Part shown: one piece after another, positions 18,090-27,340 of the stretch
How the letters are laid out: each line of letters opens with the position of its first letter
How positions within the stretch are numbered: the stretch's first letter is position 1
NCBI GenBank assembly: GCA_947586185.1
Contig: CANPXN010000004.1
Span: forward strand, 45,752 to 109,751
Source: an uncultured Clostridia bacterium
GTDB lineage: Bacteria > Bacillota > Clostridia > Oscillospirales > Ruminococcaceae
Direction of reading: 5' to 3'
DNA: 64,000 nucleotides
Made by a program: the position numbers and the translations under genes
The notes under the pieces: model-generated
What the model was told of the DNA's origin: nothing
Seen by the model: only the letters and a program-made list of their open reading frames with translations
Database searches by the model: none

Positions 18090-18762
18090 ATTTTATGGAA
18101 ACGATTACAGAAAACTTCTGATTTGTATAAATGCACTTAACTTCACTGAAACCGCATTTCTTTAGCATTCCGGTTTCTTCCTCAAAGGTACATTCCCTGT
18201 CAAGCTTTCTACGCTCTTTCCACAGCTCAATATCCCTTTGGGTAAGACCGCTGCTTTCAAGCCGGTTTTCCCAATATGTATCAAACCACAAATCCATGCT
18301 GTCCGAGCCGCCGCAGAACTGATCATAATTTACAAATACTCCCCTATCAGGAAGCTTACAATAGATATCAGAAAACAGCTTGCTTTTGCTTTCGTTATCA
18401 AGATGATGAATGGACAGCGCAGAAATAATACAGTCATACTCTCCGTCCGGAAACGACTTTGTATAATCGGATACTTCATAGCTGAAATTATCAAGACCGG
18501 CAAATCTTTTACCTGCAACGCTCAGCATTTCCTCTGCTAAGTCCACAAGCACATACTCTGACTTAGGAAAATTTCTGTACCAAAAATATGACAAAAGTCC
18601 AGTTCCTGCTCCAAGATCAAGTATTCTTGAGGGAGCTTCGATATTTGCCGCAATAAAATTCGTTGTGGATTCGTAAAAATCATTAAAGCATGGTATAAAC
18701 TTTTTTCTGCCGCTGTCATACTCACTTGCTATCATATTGAACTGTTCTTCAATTGATGCCAT
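18088..18762 (-). CDS. Class I SAM-dependent methyltransferase
   Basis: 224 residues. Motif I ILDLGAGTGLLSYF (about 43-56), VDLAEEML for the acidic ribose-binding residue, and a DCIISALSIHHL post-motif are clear, so it binds S-adenosylmethionine. It resembles small-molecule methyltransferases of the UbiE/MenG-like group. The substrate cannot be read from the sequence. Last gene of a three-gene minus-strand unit (DUF4253, DUF3298 lipoprotein, this), with a 20-bp gap to its neighbour and TAGGAGG before the start. Confidence 0.85.
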   Translation of the reverse strand: MASIEEQFNMIASEYDSGRKKFIPCFNDFYESTTNFIAANIEAPSRILDLGAGTGLLSYFWYRNFPKSEYVLVDLAEEMLSVAGKRFAGLDNFSYEVSDYTKSFPDGEYDCIISALSIHHLDNESKSKLFSDIYCKLPDRGVFVNYDQFCGGSDSMDLWFDTYWENRLESSGLTQRDIELWKERRKLDRECTFEEETGMLKKCGFSEVKCIYTNQKFSVIVSIK

Positions 18763-18782
18763 ATATACCTCCTAAAAACGGG

Positions 18783-19508
18783 TCATGTCTCCACTAAAAC
18801 ATCCATAGAGCCCTTGGACGCTGAAAGATTAAGGAGAACATTCTTGTCCATGTCAATTATAAACATTGCCTTTTCAAGGTATTCCTTAACACCTTCCGGT
18901 GACTTAATATCATGCCCAGAAATAAAATCCTCTATTTTAGCGTTGTCATAGCCGTCAACAACTTTAACTCCCTGATTGCTGTAAATCTTCTCAGCAAGCT
19001 CCGATATATCGGTAAAGTCGGAAAGCTTAAGCTCCTCCCCTGTTTTCATATTGAAATTGACATTGGTTTCCGAGCTGCCCGGCTTATCTGGATTTCCGTC
19101 GTTAAAAAGAGCTACTTGGGTAAGAGAAAGCACAGAATCATCCGAGTAGTTTATAACCGCCGTTGCCGTATAGCTTTGCTCATATTCCTGCATGACCTTA
19201 AAGCGCTCATCTTCAAGGGATTTTAAATAGTCATTGATTTTCTTCTGAACAGCCTCATTGCTCATTCCCGAAATCTGAGGATAGAGAACATTCTCTCCCA
19301 GTTCCACCAGCTTTACCGTATAGCCGCTGTTTTCAGCCAGCATATTTCTGTCAGTAGTAACAGCAGCAGTCTCAGTTTCAGCCTCAGTTTGACTCTCGGC
19401 GCTTTCCGCCAGTGAACTTGAAGAGCTCTCCGCTTTTTTGCTGTCGCTGCATCCTGCACAGATAATCACTGCAAGAACTGCTGCAAGTATAAGTGAAATC
19501 CTTTTCAT
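18783..19508 (-). CDS. Lipoprotein with DUF3298/RsiV-like domain
   Basis: About 241 residues. I chose the ATG at 19508, which starts a lipoprotein signal MKRISLILAAVLAVIICAGC with lipobox ICAGC. Fourteen upstream codons are open but lack a signal. A Ser/Glu/Thr-rich linker follows to about residue 50, then a mixed alpha/beta domain with YPQISGMSNEAVQKKINDYL and FNMKTGEELKLSDF, characteristic of DUF3298 (the sensory domain of RsiV, and stand-alone in many Firmicutes). Outer face of the membrane. Function unknown. Confidence 0.75.
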   Translation of the reverse strand: MKRISLILAAVLAVIICAGCSDSKKAESSSSSLAESAESQTEAETETAAVTTDRNMLAENSGYTVKLVELGENVLYPQISGMSNEAVQKKINDYLKSLEDERFKVMQEYEQSYTATAVINYSDDSVLSLTQVALFNDGNPDKPGSSETNVNFNMKTGEELKLSDFTDISELAEKIYSNQGVKVVDGYDNAKIEDFISGHDIKSPEGVKEYLEKAMFIIDMDKNVLLNLSASKGSMDVLVET

Positions 19509-19528
19509 GCTGTAGTACATCCTTTCTA

Positions 19529-20335
19529 TCAATCCCACCAGAAATACCATACTGTCGAACCTTTAATTGTGCCGGCAAGCGCTCTGATACTACCCGTACC
19601 CTGATCAACTATGTCATTGCAAAAGCCATACTGCTGGCAAGCGATCTTAAACGCTTCGTCCTTATCATTCACTGCCTTTGGCAAATAAAATTCAAGGGTG
19701 TCCGCAGTTATCACAGCCGGAACAGCGCCGTATTTACTGTACCAGTACTTTGACGCCCTCATCATATCCTCTGGCAATGGGCATTCGTTCCAGCCGCCAA
19801 ATGGAACCCAGGCAAAAACCTCCCATGGCTTTGCCGGAATCCTTGCAAGAATCATTTCACGACTCTCCTTGCTGCCGTACTCAGAAAATCCGCTGAAACG
19901 ATGCCATGTCTCTCCTTCATTGCACTTTTCCTCGCCCTCAGAGCCGTAGATTTCTTCATCTCCAAGGCCCTCATCCTTTAAATAGGACATTGTTAAGTCG
20001 AACATCTTTTTCAGGTACTCTTCACCGTCTGACAGGTCAGTTTTCAAAAGCTCCCCACGATAGCTTTCCGCTCCGCCACTATCTTCATTGTTTATCTCCA
20101 GCGTTTCGAGAAGAGCAGTATTACTCGCAATGAATACCGGAGTATAACCCTTTTCCATGCCGCTTTTATACTCTGTCAAATACATCGTCATAAGAGCTTC
20201 GTGATCGCCTGAAGGAGGAATTATTTCGCAAGGACAGCCGAGTATTTCCACCATTTCTTTTGCGTCTTCCGAAGGATCACTCTGTATCTTAGGCTTTTCA
20301 TCTTTTCTTTTAAATAAATTTGACATAATTGACAT
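19529..20335 (-). CDS. DUF4253 domain protein
   Basis: 268 residues, no signal peptide. The C-terminal half carries the hallmark blocks of DUF4253: VFAWVPFGGWNECPLPEDMM, then AVPAVITADTLEFYLP, ACQQYGFCNDIVDQG and the terminal WYFWWD. The N-terminal third is charged. The biochemical role of the family is unknown. In some genomes it neighbours SMI1/KNR4-type proteins. Start supported by AAAGGAG 7 nt before the ATG. It heads the unit with the DUF3298 lipoprotein and methyltransferase. Confidence 0.85.
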   Translation of the reverse strand: MSIMSNLFKRKDEKPKIQSDPSEDAKEMVEILGCPCEIIPPSGDHEALMTMYLTEYKSGMEKGYTPVFIASNTALLETLEINNEDSGGAESYRGELLKTDLSDGEEYLKKMFDLTMSYLKDEGLGDEEIYGSEGEEKCNEGETWHRFSGFSEYGSKESREMILARIPAKPWEVFAWVPFGGWNECPLPEDMMRASKYWYSKYGAVPAVITADTLEFYLPKAVNDKDEAFKIACQQYGFCNDIVDQGTGSIRALAGTIKGSTVWYFWWD

Positions 20336-20494
20336 TTATCTGCTCCTTTCAAATCTAATAGCATATAACTTAATAAGTATTTTAACACATTTTATTTATT
20401 AAAGCAAGAAAAAATCTTCCATGTGAAATCAATTAGAGCAGTATATTAAAACCCCTTATAGAACTATATTATGTCTATGTGAAACATATAATAA

Positions 20495-20536
20495 AAAATC
20501 GTTTAAATAACGTAAACACGCTATTTAAACGATTTT
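20495..20536 (-). terminator. Terminator of tRNA-Gln
   Basis: AAAATCGTTTAAATA and its exact complement form a 15-bp stem directly after the CCA end, followed on the minus strand by TTTTTTATTATATG. Confidence 0.85.
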
Positions 20537-20611
20537 GGTTGGAGCAGATGGATTCGAACCATCGGAATGACGGAGTCAAAGTCCGCTGCCTTACCGCTTG
20601 GCTATGCCCCA
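20536..20611 (-). tRNA. tRNA-Gln (anticodon UUG)
   Basis: A full cloverleaf is visible on the minus strand. Acceptor TGGGGCA pairs with TGCTCCA, and the discriminator A and encoded CCA follow. The D arm has AGCCAAGCGGTAAGGCA. The anticodon stem-loop is GCGGA-CTTTGAC-TCCGT with anticodon TTG, and the T arm carries GGTTCGAATCC. Single-gene transcript with its own terminator. Confidence 0.97.
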
Positions 20612-20694
20612 GTAACTATATTATTATATCAAAAAAACATATCATTTTCAAGGATAATAACAACATTTGTTAACTTTCGTCAGATTGCACAAAT

Positions 20695-20725
20695 AAAGCC
20701 CTGCATATTTTACTTGCAGGGCTTT
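20695..20725 (-). terminator. Terminator of the acyl-CoA synthetase gene
   Basis: AAAGCCCTGCA/TGCAGGGCTTT form an 11-bp perfect stem with a 9-nt loop, 17 bp after the stop codon, followed on the minus strand by ATTTGTGC. Also usable on the plus strand. Confidence 0.8.
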
Positions 20726-20741
20726 ACTTCACTATATATTT

Positions 20742-22430
20742 TTACTTATTTCCGTCTTTTTCTCTAAGCTCAACACGCCTGATTTTTCCGCTTATTGTCT
20801 TTGGAAGCTCATCCACAAACTCAACAATTCTCGGATATTTATATGGTGCAGTATTTGTTTTAACATATTTCTGCACTTCCTTTGCAAGCTCATCACTACC
20901 CTTTTTGTCCTTTACAAGAACGATTGTAGCCTTGACCACCTGTCCTCTGATTTCATCAGGAACAGCTGTAATGGCACATTCAAGAACATACGGCAGCTCC
21001 ATGATCACGCTTTCAATTTCAAAAGGCCCGATACGGTATCCCGAAGACTTTATAAGGTCGTCCACTCTTCCGACATACCAGAAATAGCCATCCTCATCCT
21101 TCCATGCAGTATCTCCCGTATGATACATTCCGTCATGCCATGCATTTTTTGTCAGCTTTTCATTTCTATAGTATTCCTTGAAAAGACCGCATGGAATGCT
21201 TTTATCCGTCTTTATAACGATTTCACCGGTTTCGCCGGCTTTGCACGAAGTACCGTCCGCAGCCACTATATCAGCATCATATAGTGGATTTGGTTTTCCC
21301 ATGGATCCCGGCTTTGGAGACATTCCTACAAGATTTCCCACAGTAAGAGTCGTTTCTGTTTGTCCGAAGCCTTCCATAAGCTTTATTCCAGTAGCTTTAA
21401 GGAACTGATTATAAACCTCAGGATTCAGTGCCTCGCCGGCAACCGTTGCATATTCAATTGATGAAAGATCATATTTTGACAAATCTTCTTTTATAAAGAA
21501 TCTGTACATAGTTGGGGGAGCACAGAAAGTAGTTATATTATATCGCTCAAACATAGGAAGAATTTTTTCAGCATGAAATTTATCAAAATCATAAGTGAAA
21601 ATAGGAGCCTCACAAAGCCACTGGCCATAAAGCTTGCCCCACAAAGCCTTGCCCCAGCCAGTATCGGAAATTGTGAAATGCAGTCCGTTCGGATTTACAT
21701 TATGCCAGTACCTTGCAGTAACGTAATGACCGAGAGCGTATTTATAGCTGTGAGCAGCGATTTTAGGATATGCAGTTGTACCAGAGGTGAAAAACATGAG
21801 CATAGTGTCATTTCCTGCACAGCACTCCTCCGTACGAGGATACACAGGAGAAAATTTATCATATTCGTCGTCAAAGCTGTGCCAGCCGTCACGCTTTCCC
21901 CCCACAATAATTTTAGTGATAGGCGTATCTGAATCAGCAAGGTCTACCTGATGAGCAGTATCACCGTCAGCCGTACATACAATAGCGCTTACCCCTGCGG
22001 CAGAAAATCTGTATTCAAAATCGTGCTTTACAAGAAGATTTGTAGCAGGAATAACTATTGCTCCGATTTTATGCAGTGCAAGCATAGAAAACCAGAACTG
22101 ATAATGCCTTTTCAGAACCAGCATGACCCTGTCGCCTTTTTTTATTCCAAGAGACTTAAAATAGTTCGCCGTCATAGAAGACGCCTCTCGCATGTCACTA
22201 AATGTAAAACGTCTTTCCTCGCCTTCGTTTGAAACATGGAGCATAGCCAGCTTGTCCGGACATTTTTCTGCAAGCATATCAACAGTATCAAAAGCAAAAT
22301 TATATCTGTCTTCATTTTTAAAGCTGATTTTTTTAAGTATACCCTTTTCATCAGTAACTGTGTCAATAAATTCATCCGGAGCTGTTACCCCATCAAATCT
22401 TCCAGGAAAAAGCTCATCATTATTGCCCAT
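20742..22430 (-). CDS. AMP-forming acyl-CoA synthetase (acetyl/medium-chain type)
   Basis: 562 residues of the ANL superfamily, activating a carboxylic acid as acyl-AMP and transferring it to CoA. P-loop TSGTTAYPKIAAHS (about 205), adenine-binding GFGQTETT (about 335), hinge region YHTGDTAWKDEDGYFWYVGR (about 425-444) followed by DDLIKSSGYRIG, and the C-terminal catalytic lysine in KTISGKIRR are all present. The sequence is closest in pattern to medium-chain acyl-CoA synthetases rather than Acs. In this host a role in fatty acid or branched-chain acid reactivation is plausible. Single gene with TAGGAGGG before the start. Confidence 0.9.
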   Translation of the reverse strand: MGNNDELFPGRFDGVTAPDEFIDTVTDEKGILKKISFKNEDRYNFAFDTVDMLAEKCPDKLAMLHVSNEGEERRFTFSDMREASSMTANYFKSLGIKKGDRVMLVLKRHYQFWFSMLALHKIGAIVIPATNLLVKHDFEYRFSAAGVSAIVCTADGDTAHQVDLADSDTPITKIIVGGKRDGWHSFDDEYDKFSPVYPRTEECCAGNDTMLMFFTSGTTAYPKIAAHSYKYALGHYVTARYWHNVNPNGLHFTISDTGWGKALWGKLYGQWLCEAPIFTYDFDKFHAEKILPMFERYNITTFCAPPTMYRFFIKEDLSKYDLSSIEYATVAGEALNPEVYNQFLKATGIKLMEGFGQTETTLTVGNLVGMSPKPGSMGKPNPLYDADIVAADGTSCKAGETGEIVIKTDKSIPCGLFKEYYRNEKLTKNAWHDGMYHTGDTAWKDEDGYFWYVGRVDDLIKSSGYRIGPFEIESVIMELPYVLECAITAVPDEIRGQVVKATIVLVKDKKGSDELAKEVQKYVKTNTAPYKYPRIVEFVDELPKTISGKIRRVELREKDGNK

Positions 22431-22453
22431 TATATCCCTCCTAATTTTGCAAA

Positions 22454-22489
22454 AATTCCGTCTGAAAGAAATTTCTTCAAGACGGAATT
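22454..22489 (-). terminator. Terminator of the Mrp-GH3 operon
   Basis: AATTCCGTCT/AGACGGAATT stem with additional internal pairing, followed on the minus strand by GGAATTTTTGC. It lies 110 bp after the GH3 stop. Confidence 0.7.
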
Positions 22490-22599
22490 AATTTCTATTA
22501 TTTAACATATCAATATTAATCTGATTATATCACTGTAATTGCAGCATGTCAAGTATATAATGCCGATTTAAAGCGAAATAATATGCAGAATATGTCCTA

Positions 22600-24702
22600 T
22601 CAGATATTAATTTCTGTTTTTACGCATTTTGTTCCCGAAAGCTTCTGACTTAACTCATCAGGCTGACAGACTCCTGCATACAACTCAAATCTGCCTCCGT
22701 ACACTCTTCTCTCTCCGCTGAAATTTACATCCTCAAGTGCTTTTTTCGGAATTTCAAAAGAAGCTCTTCCTGTCTGCTCCGGCTTCAGATGCACTCTTCT
22801 GAAACCGCACAAGGACCACCTTGGTACGGCATACTCAGAAAAGCTTTTTATATATATTTCAATTACCTCATCCGTTTCAAAGCATCCAGTATTCTTAAAG
22901 CTGCACTCAGCTATGATCCCATTTTCAGTTTTTTCGGTAATATCAAGCGAGAGCATTTCAAGCTTTGAATAGGTAAGTCCAAATCCGAAGGGATAAAGAA
23001 TATTCTTATCGGTATAGCGATAGGTTCTGTTATTCATGGAATAGTCACAGAAATCAGGAAGATTTTCTGCTTTTTCGTAAAATGTTACAGGCAGCTTTCC
23101 TGAGGGTGAAACCTTTCCGCAAAGTATATTTGCAAGAGCCGTTCCTCCTTTAGCGCCCGGATACCATGCTTCAATAACAGCGTCAGGATCACATTCCGGA
23201 TTTACACACCCACCTGTTGTGAGAACTGTAATTACCGGCTTTCCGGTATTCATTACCGCTCTTACAAGTCTTCTCTGACTTTCGGGCAGCCTGAGATCCG
23301 GTTTATCCCCGGATGCGTATGCATTACCGGTATCTCCCTGTTCACCTTCGATAGTTGAGTCAAGTCCTACGCAGAGTATAACCACGTCGGACAATTTTGC
23401 AACTGTACATGCCTCGGCTATTCTGTCATCGGGCAGGGCAAGAGGCTCACAGCAGTCCTTAAACAGATGGCATCCCTCTGAATAGTAAACGTGTACGTTG
23501 TCAGAAAATTCACGTTTTATGCCGTCAAGCAGCGTTACATATTCTCCGGAAGTGCCGTTATAATTTCCATTCAGCACAACTCTTGAATCCGCAGTAGGAC
23601 CAATGACCGCTATTGATTTAAGCTTTGACTTGTCAAGAGGCAGTATACCGTTATTTTTAAGAAGTACCATTGACTTTTCTGCACATTCAAGGGAAATTTT
23701 ATTATGCTCCCGACAATCAACCACATCATATGAAATATCATCATATTCAGTTTTGCTGTCAAACATACCCAGCTTTATCCTTGTTTTCATAAGCCTTATA
23801 CAAGCCTTGTCAATGTCACTTTCGCCGATAAGTCCCTCATCAAGAGCAGCCATAATATGAAGATAGGTGTTGCCGCAGTTAAGGTCGCATCCGCTTTTCA
23901 AAGCCATTGCCGCTGATTCAGGAGCTGTTTTTGTAACATGGTGTGCAGTGTGAAAATCTGCTATCGCCCAGCAATCCGAAACAAAATATCCGTCAAAGCC
24001 CCACTTATTCCTGAGAACGTTAAAAAGATACTCGCTTCCGCAGCAAGGCTCACCGTTAACGCTGTTATATGCGCCCATAACTCCCTCTGCATGAGCGTCG
24101 CAAATAAGAGCCTCAAATGCCGGCAAATAGGTTTCATACAGGTCCTTAGGGGAAACTTCTGCATTGAACCCATGCCGTATCTCCTCAGGACCGCTGTGGA
24201 CAGCAAAATGCTTGGCGCATGCAGCGATTTTCATATGCTCACTGCTGCCCTGTAACCCTCTTACAAAGGCGCAGCCCATAACAGAAGCAAGAAACGGGTC
24301 TTCACCATAGGTTTCCTGTCCCCTGCCCCACCTCGGATCACGGAATATATTTACGTTAGGAGACCAAAATGTAAGTCCCTTATATATATCCCTGTCATTC
24401 TCCGACTTATAGGCGTTGTATTTTGCCCTTGCCTCTGTTGATATAGCGTCGGCAGCTTTAAATAGCTGTTCATCGTCAAACATAGCAGCAAGAGCTATCG
24501 CCTGTGGGAACACTGTTGCATTTCCAGCTCTGGCAACGCCGTGAAGGCATTCATTCCACCAGTTATATGCGCTGACATGCAGCCTACTTATTTCCGCAGA
24601 GTCATATTTAAGCTGACTGCACTTTTCTTCGGTTGTCATTCTGCTTACAAGGTCTTCGGCACGTTCCTGTACCGAAAGGGATGAATCAAGATACTTTTCC
24701 AT
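22600..24702 (-). CDS. Glycoside hydrolase family 3, beta-xylosidase-like
   Basis: 700 residues. The GH3 N-terminal barrel has WSPNVNIFRDPRWGRGQETY (113-132), AKHFAVHSG (163-171) and the nucleophile Asp243 in GYFVSDCWAI. The C-terminal alpha/beta domain has VILCVGLDSTIEGEQGD supplying the probable acid/base. A fibronectin III-like domain lies near residues 600-690. No signal peptide, so it works in the cytoplasm on imported oligosaccharides. The SDC signature and AYNSVNGEPCC resemble GH3 xylosidase/arabinosidases more than glucosidases, but specificity needs assay. 18 bp after the Mrp gene. Confidence 0.9.
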   Translation of the reverse strand: MEKYLDSSLSVQERAEDLVSRMTTEEKCSQLKYDSAEISRLHVSAYNWWNECLHGVARAGNATVFPQAIALAAMFDDEQLFKAADAISTEARAKYNAYKSENDRDIYKGLTFWSPNVNIFRDPRWGRGQETYGEDPFLASVMGCAFVRGLQGSSEHMKIAACAKHFAVHSGPEEIRHGFNAEVSPKDLYETYLPAFEALICDAHAEGVMGAYNSVNGEPCCGSEYLFNVLRNKWGFDGYFVSDCWAIADFHTAHHVTKTAPESAAMALKSGCDLNCGNTYLHIMAALDEGLIGESDIDKACIRLMKTRIKLGMFDSKTEYDDISYDVVDCREHNKISLECAEKSMVLLKNNGILPLDKSKLKSIAVIGPTADSRVVLNGNYNGTSGEYVTLLDGIKREFSDNVHVYYSEGCHLFKDCCEPLALPDDRIAEACTVAKLSDVVILCVGLDSTIEGEQGDTGNAYASGDKPDLRLPESQRRLVRAVMNTGKPVITVLTTGGCVNPECDPDAVIEAWYPGAKGGTALANILCGKVSPSGKLPVTFYEKAENLPDFCDYSMNNRTYRYTDKNILYPFGFGLTYSKLEMLSLDITEKTENGIIAECSFKNTGCFETDEVIEIYIKSFSEYAVPRWSLCGFRRVHLKPEQTGRASFEIPKKALEDVNFSGERRVYGGRFELYAGVCQPDELSQKLSGTKCVKTEINI

Positions 24703-24720
24703 AATTTTCTCCGAAATGAC

Positions 24721-25545
24721 TTAAAGCCTTTCAATAGCGTCAGAAGCCTCGTCAAGCCAATTTCCCTCATAAAGCTCAATTGCTCCCTTGTCGCATGCAG
24801 CAGCGAGCTTAGGATTTACAGGAATCTTGCCAAGAACTTTAAGTCCAAACTTTGCGGCAGCCTCCTCAGTTTTGCTTTCGCCGAAAATGTTGATCTTCTT
24901 TCCGCAATCCGGACACTCGGCGTAGCTCATGTTTTCAATAACGCCTATTATAGGAATGTTCATCATTTCAGCCATTTTTACAGCCTTTGCAACGATCATT
25001 GAAACAAGCTCCTGCGGAGAAGTTACGATAACTATACCGTCAACAGGTATTGACTGGAAAACTGTAAGAGGTACATCGCCTGTTCCCGGAGGCATATCAA
25101 CAAACATATAGTCAACATTTCCCCAGATAACATCCTTCCAGAATTGAGTTACAACTCCTGCAATAACAGGGCCCCTCCATATAACAGGGTCGGTATCGTT
25201 TTCAAGCATAAGGTTAACGGACATAATATCAATTCCTGTTTTACTCGAAACCGGAAGTATTCCCTCCTCTGTTCCGGCAGCCTTGCTGGTTATGCCGAAA
25301 GCCTTAGGGATCGACGGTCCGGTAACATCTGCGTCGAGAATTGCAGTTCTATATTCTCTTCTGTTCATATTTGCAGCCAGAATAGAGGATACTATAGATT
25401 TACCTACTCCTCCTTTGCCGCTGACAACTCCTATGACCTTTTTTATATTGCTCTGAGGATGCGGTGCCTCGATCATGCTCTGATTTTCTTGTCTCTCGCT
25501 GCAGTTACTGCTGCATGAGGAACAGTCATGTGTACATTCGCTCAT
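24721..25545 (-). CDS. Mrp/NBP35-type P-loop ATPase, iron-sulfur carrier
   Basis: 274 residues. An N-terminal cysteine cluster (CTHDCSSCSSNC, residues 4-15) resembles the Nbp35 ferredoxin-like site. A deviant Walker A GKGGVGKS (43-50) marks the SIMIBI/Mrp group, and CPDCGKK about two-thirds along supplies the CxxC that bridges an Fe-S cluster in the dimer. The family transfers 4Fe-4S clusters to apoproteins. Directly upstream of GH3 with an 18-bp gap, probably by chance rather than shared function. Confidence 0.92.
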   Translation of the reverse strand: MSECTHDCSSCSSNCSERQENQSMIEAPHPQSNIKKVIGVVSGKGGVGKSIVSSILAANMNRREYRTAILDADVTGPSIPKAFGITSKAAGTEEGILPVSSKTGIDIMSVNLMLENDTDPVIWRGPVIAGVVTQFWKDVIWGNVDYMFVDMPPGTGDVPLTVFQSIPVDGIVIVTSPQELVSMIVAKAVKMAEMMNIPIIGVIENMSYAECPDCGKKINIFGESKTEEAAAKFGLKVLGKIPVNPKLAAACDKGAIELYEGNWLDEASDAIERL

Positions 25546-25642
25546 TTTTAATCTCCGTTCTGCCGCCTGAGGTTTTTAGGACAGATATGGGTCGGCGGCT
25601 GAAATATAATTTTGATCTGTCCTTATATTGTCTTGATATATA

Positions 25643-27187
25643 TTAAAGCAGAGGAGCAACAAGTCTTAAAACGCTTCCTGCCGCTTTTTTTAAAACTGGT
25701 CTGTCATCACAGTCCCTTAAAGTTATTTTTCTGCATTTTTTCAGCGTTTCAACGAAGTCACGCTTGATCTCATAGACAGATCTGGTATTGTGCATAAGCG
25801 TAGCACATTCAAAATGCAGATAAAGGCTTCTGTAGTCCATATTAATAGTACCTACAATTGCAGTATGGTCGTCTGACACAAAGTTCTTAGCGTGTATAAA
25901 TCCTGGTATATACTCATATATCTTTACGCCAAGCTTTATAAGCTCCTTATAATAGTTCCAACTGAGAACATTTACATACCACTTATCCGGTATATGCGGA
26001 ACGATTATTCTTACATCAATTCCGCTCTTTACTGCAAAGCCGAGAGCCGTGATCATTTCGTTATCTATAATAAGGTACGGCGTTGTGATATAGACATACT
26101 TTTTCGCCTTGTTTATAATATCAAGGTATACAAGCTCCCCGACATTTTCATCATCGGTAGGACTGTCGCCGTAAGGCATAACATATCCGCTGCAGTCATA
26201 TGTAAACCTATAACTGTTCTGAGGCTTGTAGGCTGTGTAATTAAACCCTTTTCTCTCATCAAGTCCCCACATCTGAAGGAACATCATAGTAAAACTCCAA
26301 ACCGCTTCACCTTTGAGCATTACCGCAGTATCCTTCCAGTGACCAAACCTGATCTTTTCATTTATATACTCGTCAGCAAGATTGATTCCACCATTAAAAG
26401 CAGTTTCTCCATCGATAACAACGATTTTTCTATGGTCACGATTGTTCTGCACTGACGAAAGAAACGGACGAAACGGGTTAAAGACCTTGCACTTTATCCC
26501 CTTAGATGCGATATACTTTTCATAATGGTTAGGCAGTATCATCTGAGAACCCATACCATCATACATAAGCCTCACATCAACGCCCTGGGCGGCCTTTCTT
26601 TTTAGTATATCAAATACAGTATTCCAAACATACCCCTGATCTATAATAAAATATTCAAGGAATATAAACTTTTCCGCTTTTTCAAGTTCTCTGATAAGAG
26701 CGTCAAACTTTTCCTCACCTATCCCGAAATATTCAACATATGTGTTTCTGTATATCGGATAGCCGCCGAAATCATGAACATACCTTGCAAGGTTTGCAAT
26801 ATATGGATTTTCGCTTTCAAGATTTTTCATAGCGGTATAGTCCTGTGGAAGAAGCGGCTTTGTCTTTTTTACGGCATAGTTATGGATCCTTTTAAAATTC
26901 CGTATTCCAAGATCAGCATGGATCAAAATATAGAGAAAGCTTCCAAACAGCGGAAACAGCGAAATAACTATCGACCATACAAGCTTATATGCGGGGTTTG
27001 TATTCTGCCGGTTAACTATATAGCATACAAATACAAAGCCCAGCACAGTCTGGAATCCAAGAATAATGGCAACGTTCTGCCATATCCTGAGCAGGCACAT
27101 TGCAAGAAAGGAAACCTGAACAAGCATCATAAAAATTATCAGGAAATTCCTGTTAAATATTTTTCTAATTTTTCTTTTTTTCAACAT
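25643..27187 (-). CDS. cls: Cardiolipin synthase (phospholipase D type)
   Basis: Joins two phosphatidylglycerol molecules to cardiolipin at the membrane. 514 residues, typical of bacterial Cls. Two N-terminal membrane helices (about 15-35 and 40-60) precede two HKD catalytic motifs, HRKIVVIDGETAFNGG (about 237-252) and HAKNFVSDDHTAIVGTIN (about 423-440). Its promoter is well formed (27222-27250). Single gene. Confidence 0.95.
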   Translation of the reverse strand: MLKKRKIRKIFNRNFLIIFMMLVQVSFLAMCLLRIWQNVAIILGFQTVLGFVFVCYIVNRQNTNPAYKLVWSIVISLFPLFGSFLYILIHADLGIRNFKRIHNYAVKKTKPLLPQDYTAMKNLESENPYIANLARYVHDFGGYPIYRNTYVEYFGIGEEKFDALIRELEKAEKFIFLEYFIIDQGYVWNTVFDILKRKAAQGVDVRLMYDGMGSQMILPNHYEKYIASKGIKCKVFNPFRPFLSSVQNNRDHRKIVVIDGETAFNGGINLADEYINEKIRFGHWKDTAVMLKGEAVWSFTMMFLQMWGLDERKGFNYTAYKPQNSYRFTYDCSGYVMPYGDSPTDDENVGELVYLDIINKAKKYVYITTPYLIIDNEMITALGFAVKSGIDVRIIVPHIPDKWYVNVLSWNYYKELIKLGVKIYEYIPGFIHAKNFVSDDHTAIVGTINMDYRSLYLHFECATLMHNTRSVYEIKRDFVETLKKCRKITLRDCDDRPVLKKAAGSVLRLVAPLL

Positions 27188-27221
27188 GAACCTCCGAGAT
27201 TCAATTTTATCACACTTTGTT

Positions 27222-27250
27222 ATTATAACACAGTTTTCTCACATTATCAA
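27222..27250 (-). promoter_or_regulatory. Promoter of cls
   Basis: On the minus strand TTGATA (27245-27250), 17-bp spacer, TATAAT (27222-27227), 35 bp before the start codon. Confidence 0.65.
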
Positions 27251-27287
27251 CATAGAATTTCCTTTTTTAAAAGCAAAAAAATTCCCG

Positions 27288-27313
27288 CATCAAATCTATG
27301 ACACGGGAATTTT
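27288..27313 (-). terminator. Terminator of the amt-PII gene
   Basis: AAAATTCCCG/CGGGAATTTT-type stem 28 bp after the stop, followed by a T run on the minus strand (27282-27290). Confidence 0.8.
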
Positions 27314-27340
27314 AAATATATATAATCTGAAAGGGAACTA

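Noticed and set aside
25892..26455. 187-codon plus-strand frame inside cls
   Set aside because: Lies entirely antisense to the cardiolipin synthase gene, whose both HKD motifs are intact. No family resemblance.
26774..27301. 175-codon plus-strand frame over the cls start
   Set aside because: Antisense to cls N-terminus and its promoter. Composition of a shadow frame.
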